Below are positions 39,690-48,697 of a stretch of 57,575 nt of DNA, in pieces. Made by a program: the position numbers and the translations under genes. Location: positions 1-57,575 of the forward strand of contig DCKG01000013.1 of assembly GCA_002320605.1 (NCBI GenBank). The letters are read 5' to 3'. Source of the stretch: Bacteroidales bacterium UBA1680. Its GTDB lineage: Bacteria; Bacteroidota; Bacteroidia; Bacteroidales; UBA932. The notes under the pieces are model-generated. The model saw nothing but the letters and a program-made list of their open reading frames with translations, was not told the origin of the DNA and did no database searches. The first letter of the stretch is position 1. Every line of letters starts with the position of its first letter.

Positions 39690-40850
39690 TTAGCGCATAG
39701 TTGGATCGAAAGAACCTGATCCCCAGCCGATGTTCTGCTCGAGATTGCTATTTTCCTGCAGGACTAGGCTCTGAAGAGGAAAGAAGTAGAAACTTTCGTC
39801 AATGATAAACACTTTCTCAAGATTCGGAGTCTCCGGGACCTGATGCAGGACATACCTGAAATTTTCGGTAGAAAGCTCATACTTCGCGACTTTCTGCTTT
39901 GCCACATTCAAGTCCATATCTGTGCCGTCCTCGTTTATTGCGATTGCCTCCAGTCCATGCTTAGTGATTCCATTCAACTGCATCATGTTACGGGTACGTC
40001 GCAGATCCCAGAACCGATGCCCCTCGAAGCAAAGTTCAATGTTTCTCTCGTCTAGAATCGCTTGTCGTATCTGCTCTCTGTTCCCGACTTTCAAACCGTA
40101 CAATCCATCTTGGCCTTCCTCGATGCCGGCACGCTTGCGAATCTGTTTAAGCATGTCCACCGCTTCATCGGAATGTCCTGTCTCATTCGCAGCCTCGGCG
40201 TAGATAAACATCACTTCAGGCAATCTCATGAGGATGAAGTCGATATCGTAATTAATCACTGTAGCCTGAGTAAGGCTTAAGTCTGCCGCTTTGTAATTAT
40301 AGAAGCCCGTGTACACGTCGTTGTTCACTGCGTTCACATGAGCTGCCGGGTTGGTTCCGTACTGGTCATCACCGTCTGAAAGTCCAAGAGCATTATACTG
40401 CCTGTAACCTGCAGGTTTTCCAGCTACAGGATATTCCCTCCCGTTATAAGTTACGACCTCGTAGAAGCGAGGATCCCTGTTCTTCCAGAAACTCTGCATG
40501 AAAGCATCTTCACTGGCAACATAATACTTGCCTGCCGGATCGTCATACTTTCTGCCATCCTTCATTGGGAAATCCTTCACGAACTCCCAAGTAGGGTTTG
40601 ACGTGTTGGTGCCTCGGCTACATGACTGAGGCATTGTGGCGGTAGCCCATCCGGACACCTTGTCGGGATTGGAATTGATGACAGCGAAAACCACCTCAGG
40701 TCCCTGTTCCTGCAGCCAAATATCTGAGTAGTTATCCGTCAGTTTTATGCCCTGGGCCCTGCAGAATTCGCGGCAGAAATAGTTTGCTGTGACAAAATGG
40801 TCGGCATTAGCAGAATAGCAGCCAATGCAGGTTGGATAAAACCAAGCCCT
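39690..40850 (-). pseudogene. 5'-truncated SusD/RagB outer membrane glycan-binding protein
   Basis: The C-terminal two thirds of a SusD-like protein, about 386 codons open from a TAG at 40851-40853 to the stop at 39690. Typical segments are DIWLQEQGPEVVFAV, DFILMRLPEVMFIYAEA, LKQIRKRAGI, AILDERNIELCFEGHRFWDL (the ERxxELxxEGxRFxDLRR signature) and LFPLQSL-like FFPLQSLVLQ near the end. The lipoprotein signal and first TPR repeats are absent, and there is no SusC gene upstream, only 240 bp without a gene up to 41094. A GTG at 40694 could start a protein, but it would be non-functional for export. Confidence 0.8.
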
Positions 40851-41094
40851 CTATGCAATACAACCTTTTCAGGAGTCTTTTCGGACTCTCGAAATTTTAG
40901 AAAATACATAAGAAAAAAATGGTTAATAAGTGTGTGTGTTAATCATGCTAATTCTATGGAGATCAAAAATCCTCAGTTCAGAAGGTCGGTCCAAAATTTT
41001 CGTTTCCATATTCTCCCGAAGCCACCATCTTTCCCGACCTCAATCCACGAGGAATGTATAAAGAAATAGTCTATGTGTCCAGGTACCTATGCGT

Positions 41095-41478
41095 CTAGAC
41101 ATCTCCGCCGTCATCATCACCCTGGCTGTACTGAGCGATGTTGTCGTCTGGGAGAGTCGGCTCGTCGTCGCTATCGCTTGAAGCTCCGGCTACTTCCTCG
41201 TTCTCGGCATTCTCCTCGCCTTCAAGCCATCTTTCAAGAGCCTCTGCGTCATCAGTCTTAACTTTGATTTTAACAAGATAGATGGCATCTGAAGTCTCGA
41301 CGGTAACTGCATAGAATGGCGTGCCGTCTGGTTTTGTGTATTTTACGAGATCCGAGAAGTAATCGTTGAATCCTTTTGGATATTTTTCATTGAATGTTGC
41401 TGCGAGTTCTTCTGACATATTCTCGTAGCTCACCACGTGTCTTTTTTTCTGATCGGTTGGCATAAATATCTTATTCAT
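41095..41478 (-). CDS. conserved small acidic protein of Bacteroidota
   Basis: A 127-residue protein. The N-terminal two thirds are a globular domain (HVVSYENMSEELAATFNEKY, GFNDYFSDLVKYTKPDGTPF, VETSDAIYLVKIKVKTDD), and the last 35 residues are very acidic (EGEENAENEEV, SDSDDEPTLPDDN, QGDDDGGDV). I recall similar short proteins in Bacteroidales annotated as hypothetical, sometimes wrongly as primase; the function is unknown. The start is ATG 41478 (MNKIFMPTDQKK); the frame runs further upstream through A/T-rich sequence without coding character. It follows the IorAB operon on the same strand, 122 bp after the CoA transferase stop. Confidence 0.65.
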   Translation of the reverse strand: MNKIFMPTDQKKRHVVSYENMSEELAATFNEKYPKGFNDYFSDLVKYTKPDGTPFYAVTVETSDAIYLVKIKVKTDDAEALERWLEGEENAENEEVAGASSDSDDEPTLPDDNIAQYSQGDDDGGDV

Positions 41479-41599
41479 TGTGCTTGCGAGTGCAATATTA
41501 AGACATTTTTTGGAATTGCAACACACCTTAGCGTTTTTTTCATGAAAAAACGCCAAGAAATAGCGAAAAATCGATTCCGAAGGATGGTAGGATAATAGA

Positions 41600-42901
41600 C
41601 TATTTTCTGAGCGATAATTTGTGGTAGACGTAGCCGAAGCGTTCTTCTGCAGCTCTTTCAAGAGCTTCCCTGTCGTCCGGGTGAGCGATGGAGATCAGGG
41701 CCTTCGCTCGCTCAGCCAAGTTCTTGTTACGAAGGTACACGCAGCCATATTCAGTGACTACATACTGCGTCTGGAAGCGTGTAGTGACGACACCGGCCCC
41801 GGGAGCCAAGCGGGCCACGATTTTACCGCGTCCCTTGCCGGTGCGAGAAGGCATCGCAATGAACGTTTTGCCGCCCTCGGAGAGAGAGGCGCCATACATG
41901 AAGTCGTGCTGGCCTCCGACGCTAGAGAATATCACGTCTCCGATGCTGTCGGCGCACACCTGGCCGGTGAGATCAACCTCGATAGCGGAATTAATGGCCA
42001 CGGCGTTAGGATTCTGGCGGATTTTCGCCGGATCGTTGGTCCAAGATACATCGTAGAAGATGGCATCCTTATTATGGTCAAGGTATTCGTACATTTGCCT
42101 TGATCCAAGGGCAAGACAGGCGACGCTCCTGCCAGGCTCAACCTTCTTCAAGGAATTGTCTATGACACCCATCTGCATCAGGCGGAACACCCCGTCGGTC
42201 ATGGCCTCTGTGTGAAGCCCGAGATGCTTGTGGTCTTTAAGGCCGTTAAGGACGGCATTCGGCATGCCGCCCACGCCAATCTGCAAGGTGGCGCCATCCG
42301 GGATCTCCGCAGCGATATATTTCCCGATGGCGGCTTCAATCTCTGTCGGCCGACCAAAATGCATGTCCACAGGAGGGGCATCACACTCAACCGCCGCAGT
42401 AATCTTCGACTCGTGAATCATTGCCGTGCCATAGAGGTACGGAATGCTCTTGTTCACCTGAGCAATCACCACCCTGGCCACTTCCACGGCTGGCTGAGCC
42501 AGGTCTGCTGAAATATTATAGCTGCAGTAGCCATTCTCGTCCGGAAGAGAGCAGTTGATGCAGGCGACGTCAATCGGAATCTCCCGACGGCGGAACAGTC
42601 CAGGGAGGTCGCTGAGGAACCCTGGAATAAGGCTTCCATAGCCTTCCGCGACATATCGCCGCTGGTCAGCGCAAAGGAAAACGCTGTTCACCTCGAAAGC
42701 GTCCTTATATTCAGGCTTGCAGAAAGGAGCCTCCGCAGTAGTCACGTTGAAGCCCGACACTATCTTCACGTCACGAAGTTCCTGCCACCTGCGAGCCAAG
42801 GCTTCTTGAAGAATGACCGGCACTGAGGTGCTGCCCTGGAAAAACACCCAGTCGTTGCTTTTGACGAGAGTCATTGCCTCGTCGGCTGTCATGTAGTTCA
42901 T
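41600..42901 (-). CDS. acetyl-CoA hydrolase/CoA transferase family protein
   Basis: A class I CoA transferase-like enzyme of 433 residues, related to 4-hydroxybutyrate CoA transferase and Cat1-type succinyl-CoA:acetate transferases. Visible are NDWVFFQGSTSVPVI at the N terminus, LQIGVGGMPNAVLNGL (GxGGxPxAV), HTEAMTDGVFRL, SVGGQHDFMYGASLSEGGK and TRFQTQYVVTEYGCVYLRNK. It is the last gene of the ior operon, and its ATG overlaps the aminotransferase stop by 4 bp. In context it may move CoA from aryl-acetyl-CoA to acetate or similar, releasing aryl acetate and conserving the thioester bond. Confidence 0.85.
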   Translation of the reverse strand: MNYMTADEAMTLVKSNDWVFFQGSTSVPVILQEALARRWQELRDVKIVSGFNVTTAEAPFCKPEYKDAFEVNSVFLCADQRRYVAEGYGSLIPGFLSDLPGLFRRREIPIDVACINCSLPDENGYCSYNISADLAQPAVEVARVVIAQVNKSIPYLYGTAMIHESKITAAVECDAPPVDMHFGRPTEIEAAIGKYIAAEIPDGATLQIGVGGMPNAVLNGLKDHKHLGLHTEAMTDGVFRLMQMGVIDNSLKKVEPGRSVACLALGSRQMYEYLDHNKDAIFYDVSWTNDPAKIRQNPNAVAINSAIEVDLTGQVCADSIGDVIFSSVGGQHDFMYGASLSEGGKTFIAMPSRTGKGRGKIVARLAPGAGVVTTRFQTQYVVTEYGCVYLRNKNLAERAKALISIAHPDDREALERAAEERFGYVYHKLSLRK

Positions 42902-44241
42902 AGCGTCGCTCTAATATATTCATCATGATATTCCCTTTCCATCACTCCCTCGAAGGTTGCAAGCCTGTCATCGAGGGTCTGGAAATCGGCCTCTGAGTTC
43001 ATCATGGACATGCAGACTCTCAGCCCGATCGCCTCGCTCCTGGTGGATGTCAAGGTAATGGTGCTGATACCGCATCGCATCATATTCAGGATAAGAGAAG
43101 TACAATTAAGATCATCGTATGCCACGGTGAAGAAGAAGCCATCCCCTATCTCTCCATCCTGATCCTTCTCATAAACCAGGTGGAAATGATGCTTCATGAA
43201 TATGTCTTTGGCTCTTCCAGCCCTCATGCCATATTCCTTGACGGCGCCCACGAAGTCATATTTTCCTTCCAAGGAAGCCTTGAACATAGACGCCAGCGCG
43301 CACTGGGCAGAGTGCGAGCAGCCAGAAGAATTGACATAGAGGTAGGTGAGGCAGAAATTATCCCCGAACTTGCCGATACCGTAGCGTTCTTGGAGATCCG
43401 GATAAAACCTGTGGAAAAGCTTGTCCGAGATCGCCACTATCGCCACCCTCTCGCCAGCGTAACTGAATATCTTCGATGCCGATATCATCATCACGTAATT
43501 GTCGGTGTAATGGGCTACTGTCGGCTGGAACGGGGCTCGGAAAGGGTGCGATAAATCTTTTCGAAAATCCATGCACAGGTACGCCATGTCCTCTAGGGCA
43601 ATCACGTCGTGCTTCTCGCACATCTCCCCCACGATTCTCAGCTCATCATCTGACAGGCAGCACCAGGATGGATTGTTAGGATTCGAGTATAGAAGCGCGC
43701 ACACTCTGCCGTCGGAGAGCATCTCTTTCAGCTTGCCGCGAAGCTTCTCGCCTCTGAAGTCATGCAGGTCGAACGAACGGGACTCAAGCCCCAAGACCTT
43801 CGCCTGAAGATAATGCGAAGGGAATCCAGGGTTGAAATACAAGATTACATTCTTGCCTTTCTTCAACTGCGAGCATTCCAAAAGCAGGTTGTAGCAACCT
43901 TGCATCGAGCCCACCGTAGGGATTATCCCTTCCGCTCTGATGTCGGCATTGATGAATGCCTTGATGAATTTTGAACCCAAGGCCTTCAGCTCCTTTACGC
44001 CGGAAGCAGGAGGATAGGCAGACGCCACGCCTTCATCTAGAGCCGTCTTCTGCGCCTGAATCCCTATCTCGCAGGCATCCAGGCCGGGAATGCCGAATTC
44101 GAGATGTATGAACTTCTCCCCCGAAATCTGCTCAAGCTCCTGAGCGACGTTCACGCACTGGCGGATAGTCGCCTTGCCGATATCGATGATATCCTTGTCA
44201 GCCAGAACCTTGTCGATTACGTCTTTTGATATAGGTTTCAT
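42898..44241 (-). CDS. class I/II PLP-dependent aminotransferase
   Basis: A fold-type I aminotransferase of 447 residues. The PLP-lysine region is MMISASKIFSYAGERVAIVA (Ser-x-x-Lys then Gly-x-Arg), preceded by SNPNNPSWCCLSDDEL (NPNNP motif) and ALEDMAYLCMDFRKDL (Asp-x-Ala-Tyr). It probably converts aromatic or branched amino acids to 2-oxoacids, as expected of a gene between iorB and the CoA transferase. Both ends overlap neighbours by 4 bp (ATGA type), so the four proteins are translationally coupled. Exact amino acid preference is not visible. Confidence 0.85.
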   Translation of the reverse strand: MKPISKDVIDKVLADKDIIDIGKATIRQCVNVAQELEQISGEKFIHLEFGIPGLDACEIGIQAQKTALDEGVASAYPPASGVKELKALGSKFIKAFINADIRAEGIIPTVGSMQGCYNLLLECSQLKKGKNVILYFNPGFPSHYLQAKVLGLESRSFDLHDFRGEKLRGKLKEMLSDGRVCALLYSNPNNPSWCCLSDDELRIVGEMCEKHDVIALEDMAYLCMDFRKDLSHPFRAPFQPTVAHYTDNYVMMISASKIFSYAGERVAIVAISDKLFHRFYPDLQERYGIGKFGDNFCLTYLYVNSSGCSHSAQCALASMFKASLEGKYDFVGAVKEYGMRAGRAKDIFMKHHFHLVYEKDQDGEIGDGFFFTVAYDDLNCTSLILNMMRCGISTITLTSTRSEAIGLRVCMSMMNSEADFQTLDDRLATFEGVMEREYHDEYIRATL

Positions 44242-44831
44242 TTCGAAAATTTCTTTGATTCTTCAAGCCCTGCATTGAAAGCCTTTATATTCATCTCGAC
44301 GATTTGCCCGCCTTTGCGGGAAAACACGTTCCCGATGCCTTCGCGAAGCTTATCCGGCTCAAGGATTCCCATGACCCTTGCGGAAGCGCCCAGAAGCACC
44401 ATATTCGAACTGCGAGGAGACCCACAGTCTTTCGCGATGGCGTCACAGTCCAAGGTGATCAGCCTAGGCACCCTGCGCAGCTCTTCCAAAACAGCATTCT
44501 CATCTGGATAATTCGGTATATTCTTAAAGGGCACGGTGTTGGTGACCACCCAGCCACCTTTGGAAAGGAAAGGCAAGTAGCGAAGCGCCTCCATCGGCTC
44601 CAGAGAGAGGATCATGTCGCACTCCCCTTCCGGCACCAAGTCGCTATAAATTGGGATTGAGGAAAGTCTGAGGCAGCTCTGAACGTCCCCACCCCTCTGG
44701 CTCATGCCATGCACCTCAGCCTGCTTCAAATATAGATTCTCATCAAGGGCGGCCCAGCCGATCACGGTCGCGATGGAAAGGATTCCCTGGCCGCCTACTC
44801 CCGAAAGAATGATGTCCTTTTTCATATTCAT
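44238..44831 (-). CDS. iorB: indolepyruvate:ferredoxin oxidoreductase beta subunit
   Basis: The gamma-domain subunit of the 2-oxoacid:ferredoxin oxidoreductase family, 197 residues. It begins DIILSGVGGQGILSIATVIG (GxGGQG, CoA/TPP-proximal) and has VHGMSQRGGDVQSCLRLSS and LEPMEALRYLPFLSKGG. With IorA it oxidatively decarboxylates indolepyruvate, phenylpyruvate or 4-hydroxyphenylpyruvate to the aryl-acetyl-CoA, reducing ferredoxin; in the opposite direction it can carboxylate aryl-acetyl-CoA. It overlaps iorA by 4 bp and the aminotransferase by 4 bp. Confidence 0.9.
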   Translation of the reverse strand: MNMKKDIILSGVGGQGILSIATVIGWAALDENLYLKQAEVHGMSQRGGDVQSCLRLSSIPIYSDLVPEGECDMILSLEPMEALRYLPFLSKGGWVVTNTVPFKNIPNYPDENAVLEELRRVPRLITLDCDAIAKDCGSPRSSNMVLLGASARVMGILEPDKLREGIGNVFSRKGGQIVEMNIKAFNAGLEESKKFSK

Positions 44832-46483
44832 TTGAATTTATTGTTATCAGCATTCGCCGCGGCAGCAGTCCTTGCCGCACTCGCATGACGTTTCGCAGTC
44901 TGAATGCACTCCCTGCGCGAGATTATTACCGAAACCCCGTGATAAGCGATTTCCTCTTCAATGACTCTTTCCATCTCCGGATAGTTCTTAGGCAGAGGAA
45001 CGATGGTCCTGATGTGTTCCGGCTCCACGCCTATCCCCTTGCAGATGTCTTCGAGCCTGCCTGTTCCTGCGGAATCCTGGCCGCCGGTCATCCCGGTAGT
45101 CAGGTTGTCGGATATGCAAAGCACGATGTCAGATTTGGAATTCACCGCATCCAGAAGGCCTGTCATGCCGCTGTGGGTGAACGTAGAATCGCCTATCACT
45201 GCGATTGAAGGCCATGCACCTGCATCTGCAGCGCCGACTGCCATGGTGAGGGAGGCCCCCATCTCGACGCAAGTGTGAATAGCGTTGAGCGGAGACATGT
45301 AGCCCAAAGTGTAGCAGCCGATGTCTCCGAAGATCCTGGCTTCGTCGCCATATTTCTTAACCGCAAGATTGAGGGCGGCGTAGAAATCCCTATGTCCGCA
45401 GCCTTGGCAGAGTGCCGGAGGACGAGGGACGGCTATTTCACTCTTTGAATATGTTTCCTTGACTTTCAGCCCCAAGGCCTTGCGCACCAGGTCCGGGTTC
45501 AGCTCACCCGTGCGAGGCAGAGTGCCGTCCAGGCGGCCCTTAACGACCAGATTGTTCCCATCATAGAGCAGGCCGCGCAGCCGTTGCTCAACCAGTGGCT
45601 GTCCTTCTTCCATCACTAGGATTGTCTTGCATTTTGCCGCGAGTTTTCTAAGCAGAGCCGTAGGGAAAGGATATCTCGTGACTTTCAGCACCGGATAAGG
45701 GCAGCCGTTCGGGAAATTCTCCATTAGGTAATTGTAGGCGATTCCGCAAGTGATGATGCCCAAGCTGGTGTCTCCGCCATCTTTGAGCACATTGAAAGGA
45801 GACTCCTCGGAATCTTTCGTAAAAAGTTCCTGATCCTGCGTGAGCTGCCTGATTCTGCCCCTTGCGATTGCTGGCAGCGTCACCCAGAATTTCTCATGCT
45901 CCTTATCTGGATAGTGACGGTCGTTCTCTTTGCGAGGGAGCGCCTCACCCTCGTCAACGACGGCCCTAGAGTGTGCCATCCTGGTCGTCAGACGCATAAG
46001 CACAGGAATATGCCGCTTCTCGGAATAGTCGAAGGCTTCCTGAACCATCTTGAAAGCCTCCTGCTGGTTCGACGGTTCGAAACAAGGCATCATCGCGAAA
46101 TCTGCGTAGAAGCGTGAATCCTGCTCGTTCTGCGAAGAATGCTGAGATGGATCGTCGCAGGCAGTCACCACCAAGCCTCCGTTCGCGCCGGTCACGGCTG
46201 AATTCACGAAGCCGTCTGCGCAAACGTTCATTCCAACGTGCTTCATGCAGACAAGGGCTCTTTTCCCAGCGTAAGACATTCCGAGAGCAGCCTCCATGGC
46301 GGTCTTCTCGTTAGCGCACCAGTCGCGGTGGATGTTCCGTTCTTTTGCAAGAGGGTGCGCCTGGATATATTCGGTTATTTCGGTCGAAGGGGTGCCGGGG
46401 TAAGCGTACACACCGGAAATCCCAGCGTGCAGAGCACCCAGGCCTATGGCTTCGTCACCTAATAATAATTTTTTCTGAGACAT
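44828..46483 (-). CDS. iorA: indolepyruvate:ferredoxin oxidoreductase alpha subunit
   Basis: The TPP-binding large subunit, 551 residues. N-terminal pyrimidine-binding half: LLLGDEAIGLGALHAGISG and YPGTPSTEITEYI. C-terminal half: LCQGCGHRDFYAAL, GDIGCYTLGYMSPL and GDSTFTHSGMTGLLDAV (GDSxxxxxG, Mg/TPP). Known archaeal IorA ends in an 8-Fe ferredoxin domain with CxxCxxC repeats; here the tail is a Lys/Ala-rich stretch ending AAAANADNNKFK with no such cysteines, so electrons must leave by another route or partner. The gene starts the operon. Confidence 0.9.
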   Translation of the reverse strand: MSQKKLLLGDEAIGLGALHAGISGVYAYPGTPSTEITEYIQAHPLAKERNIHRDWCANEKTAMEAALGMSYAGKRALVCMKHVGMNVCADGFVNSAVTGANGGLVVTACDDPSQHSSQNEQDSRFYADFAMMPCFEPSNQQEAFKMVQEAFDYSEKRHIPVLMRLTTRMAHSRAVVDEGEALPRKENDRHYPDKEHEKFWVTLPAIARGRIRQLTQDQELFTKDSEESPFNVLKDGGDTSLGIITCGIAYNYLMENFPNGCPYPVLKVTRYPFPTALLRKLAAKCKTILVMEEGQPLVEQRLRGLLYDGNNLVVKGRLDGTLPRTGELNPDLVRKALGLKVKETYSKSEIAVPRPPALCQGCGHRDFYAALNLAVKKYGDEARIFGDIGCYTLGYMSPLNAIHTCVEMGASLTMAVGAADAGAWPSIAVIGDSTFTHSGMTGLLDAVNSKSDIVLCISDNLTTGMTGGQDSAGTGRLEDICKGIGVEPEHIRTIVPLPKNYPEMERVIEEEIAYHGVSVIISRRECIQTAKRHASAARTAAAANADNNKFK

Positions 46484-46608
46484 GGCATATCAGGATTAAT
46501 GTTTTCGTCAATTACGTGGGAACAATTTACAAATAATCTTTTAATTTCACAAAACAGTTTTAATTTTAAATCAAAAATTAAATTTTTGAAAAATTTAATT
46601 ATCGCACA

Positions 46609-46645
46609 CAAAAAAAAGCTGGAGCACGTTTGGATGCCCCAGCCT
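46609..46645 (-). terminator. terminator of the sigma-GIN operon
   Basis: On the minus strand, GCTGGGGC (46643-46636) pairs with GCTCCAGC (46625-46618) with a single G-T pair and a 10-nt loop, followed by eight T. It lies just after the GIN-domain gene. Confidence 0.8.
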
Positions 46646-46667
46646 TCCGTAAATTCATATCTGAATA

Positions 46668-47591
46668 TTACATCTTCCTAATGGAAGACGTCTTGCTGAG
46701 TTCCTTGATCTCCACGTCAAGGCCAGAATTGTTCTTGTACTTGATGTTCGATACGCCGGTGCTGGACAGAATTGCCTTTTTAGTGGCATTGACAGAGCAA
46801 TTGGCAGTGCCTGACGTGGAAACGTCTGCGGTTTCGACGGTCAGATTCGAGGCCCTAAGGTTGGATGCACCGGAAGTCTCGGTGCGAAGAGACTTCGCCT
46901 CGCCGGAGAGATTGATTTTCGTCGCGCCGGATGCTTCTACGAATATTTTCTCGAAAGTTCCTTTCGCCTCGAGATTCGCCGCTCCAGAGACATCCATGTT
47001 CAATTCTCCGGCATTGAAATCGAAGTCCACCTTTGGTGCTCCGCTCACATCCATCTCTGCGCTGCCGAATTTCCCTTTCAAATCTACGTACGGAGCTCCC
47101 GAGATGTCTCCTTCGATAGACCTCGCCGTAATATTCAGCCCATTCACCTTCGTTGCCCCGCTAAGCTCCAGCTCGAATTTTTTGTTTCCAATGTCGAAAG
47201 AGCTATTGCAACTTATCTTCGAGGCGCCGGTCATTTCCAGGCCGCAAAGTTCCGGCATGGTGATTTCTGCCTTCAAATCGTAGCCGCCATTGTTGTATTT
47301 CCTCTGAATCTTGTTCGGAATGCTTCCGAGGCTAAGTTCAAGAGTGCCTCCGCTGACTCTCACCACGACATATTCCATTATGTCGTCAGGAGCAGTGATT
47401 ATAAGGCCGCATTGTGAAGACCGGCTCAGGGTCGCATTGTAGACGCTGGTAAGTTCCAGCGAATTGAAGTTTCTGACATCGAAGGATTTGGTCTCGTACC
47501 TGATGTCGTTTTTCGGAGCCTCAGGCGCCGTAGCTCCTAGCAAGCAGACGGCTGCTAACATTGCCGCCGCAATCGCAATAATCTTTTTCAT
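46668..47591 (-). CDS. exported GIN-domain (DUF2807) beta-helix protein
   Basis: A secreted or periplasmic protein of 307 residues with signal peptide IIAIAAAMLAAVCLLGATA. The mature part begins FDVRNFNSLELTSVYNATLS, as in head-GIN proteins, and continues as a right-handed beta-helix whose turns repeat a D/S-xSGA pattern: LEMTGASKISC, LSGATKVNGL, ISGAPYVDLK, VSGAPKVDFD, VSGAANLEA, ASGATKINLS, TSGASNLRA, TSGTANCSV. The spacing is about 18-22 residues. Its role is unknown; adhesion or envelope stress are suggested for the family. It is the third gene of a sigma factor operon. Confidence 0.8.
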   Translation of the reverse strand: MKKIIAIAAAMLAAVCLLGATAPEAPKNDIRYETKSFDVRNFNSLELTSVYNATLSRSSQCGLIITAPDDIMEYVVVRVSGGTLELSLGSIPNKIQRKYNNGGYDLKAEITMPELCGLEMTGASKISCNSSFDIGNKKFELELSGATKVNGLNITARSIEGDISGAPYVDLKGKFGSAEMDVSGAPKVDFDFNAGELNMDVSGAANLEAKGTFEKIFVEASGATKINLSGEAKSLRTETSGASNLRASNLTVETADVSTSGTANCSVNATKKAILSSTGVSNIKYKNNSGLDVEIKELSKTSSIRKM

Positions 47592-47598
47592 AAGCGTA

Positions 47599-48066
47599 TT
47601 ATTTTAATTCAGTAAGTCCATTTAATAGTTTTCCGTAATAGTCTTTCAGAATGGCTGCCTTCTCGATGTCGCTCATAGCCTCCGGCAGCTGTTCCAGCAT
47701 TGTCAGAGGCTCCTGGGTGATGCTCTGGATGGCATTCTCGACGCTAGGGTCAAAGTTTTCCGAATATATCTCACGGCAGAGCTCAGCGGCCGTCTGAGAA
47801 TATGCCATGTAGACTTCTACCGGGTCGTCGCCCACGGACGCAAACCAGTCTCGGCTGCCTGAAGATGGGATATTCAGCACCAATAACAAGGCTGCAACCG
47901 CAGCGGCGCAAGTCGCGAGCATCCATTTCAGCCTTTTCTGATAGAGGATTTTCCTCTTATCTTCGGCCTCCAAGAGCTTTTCGAAGCGAGCCTCGCTGCC
48001 TTCCGGCAATTCGAAGTCGTCGAACTCCCCTGCGTGATCCTTGAAATATTTATTTAGTTCCGTCAT
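47599..48066 (-). CDS. single-pass membrane protein, probable anti-sigma factor
   Basis: A 155-residue protein: a charged cytoplasmic N-terminal region of about 47 residues (YFKDHAGEFDDFELPEGSEARF), one transmembrane helix at about 48-66 (WMLATCAAAVAALLLVLNI), and a periplasmic helical region to the end. This topology and its position, overlapping the ECF sigma gene by 17 bp, are typical of anti-sigma factors in Bacteroidota, although I see no zinc anti-sigma HxxxCxxC motif. The assignment is by context. Confidence 0.65.
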   Translation of the reverse strand: MTELNKYFKDHAGEFDDFELPEGSEARFEKLLEAEDKRKILYQKRLKWMLATCAAAVAALLLVLNIPSSGSRDWFASVGDDPVEVYMAYSQTAAELCREIYSENFDPSVENAIQSITQEPLTMLEQLPEAMSDIEKAAILKDYYGKLLNGLTELK

Positions 48067-48559
48067 AGCGTTTCAATATTTCCAATAGTTTAACCTTTCC
48101 TCTCGAAAACTGGGTGCGGATGGTGCCTTGGCTCTGTCCCGTCACCTCAGCTATCTCGTCGTAATCAAGCCCTTCGATCAGGACCAGATTCAGAATCAGC
48201 CGGTAAGGGTCTTTCAATTCTACCATGGCCATCTTCACCCTCCCAACCTCTACATCCGTCATATCCTCTTGCTGCGGCTCTGCCTCAACCACTTGCTCCG
48301 AGGCTGCATATTCATTTAAGAATAGCTGCTCCCTCTTATTCTTGCGGAGCGCATCTATAGAGCTCCTGATGCAAGCCTTGTTCAGCCAGGCAGCCGCCTT
48401 GGCCTCTCCTAGAGGCTGGATGTCGGAAGTAAGATATTTCAAGATGGTTTCTTGCATGACATCCTCAGCTGCTCCGCTGTCGCGCAATATCCTCATGCTG
48501 ATATTGAACAACCGCCTTGCGTGGGTCCTATAGAATGTCATTTGTTCCGCTCTTGTCAT
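48050..48559 (-). CDS. ECF-type RNA polymerase sigma factor
   Basis: A sigma-70 family factor of 169 residues with region 2 (MTFYRTHARRLFNISMRIL, GAAEDVMQETILKYL; the DVMQE-type -10 helix) and region 4 (LILNLVLIEGLDYDEIAEVT, GQSQGTIRTQFSRGKVKLLE). The start is ATG 48559 (MTRAEQ); more upstream in-frame codons are unlikely. It heads an operon with the membrane protein and the GIN-domain protein, which suggests cell-envelope stress control. Confidence 0.88.
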   Translation of the reverse strand: MTRAEQMTFYRTHARRLFNISMRILRDSGAAEDVMQETILKYLTSDIQPLGEAKAAAWLNKACIRSSIDALRKNKREQLFLNEYAASEQVVEAEPQQEDMTDVEVGRVKMAMVELKDPYRLILNLVLIEGLDYDEIAEVTGQSQGTIRTQFSRGKVKLLEILKRYDGTK

Positions 48560-48697
48560 GTCTTCTTCCTGTTTCCACAATAATAACGAAAGAAACCCCG
48601 GTTTGTTACAAAATTTGATCAATCGCCCGTGTTACTAGATGGAAAAGGAAATCTTTGCCGGAGGCGGATATCCCGCTTCCATGGACATAGCAGGTTT

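Noticed and set aside
40860..41094. Possible gene or promoter for the susD remnant
   Set aside because: Only A/T-rich sequence and scattered stops are seen; no SusC end, promoter box or RNA gene is recognisable.
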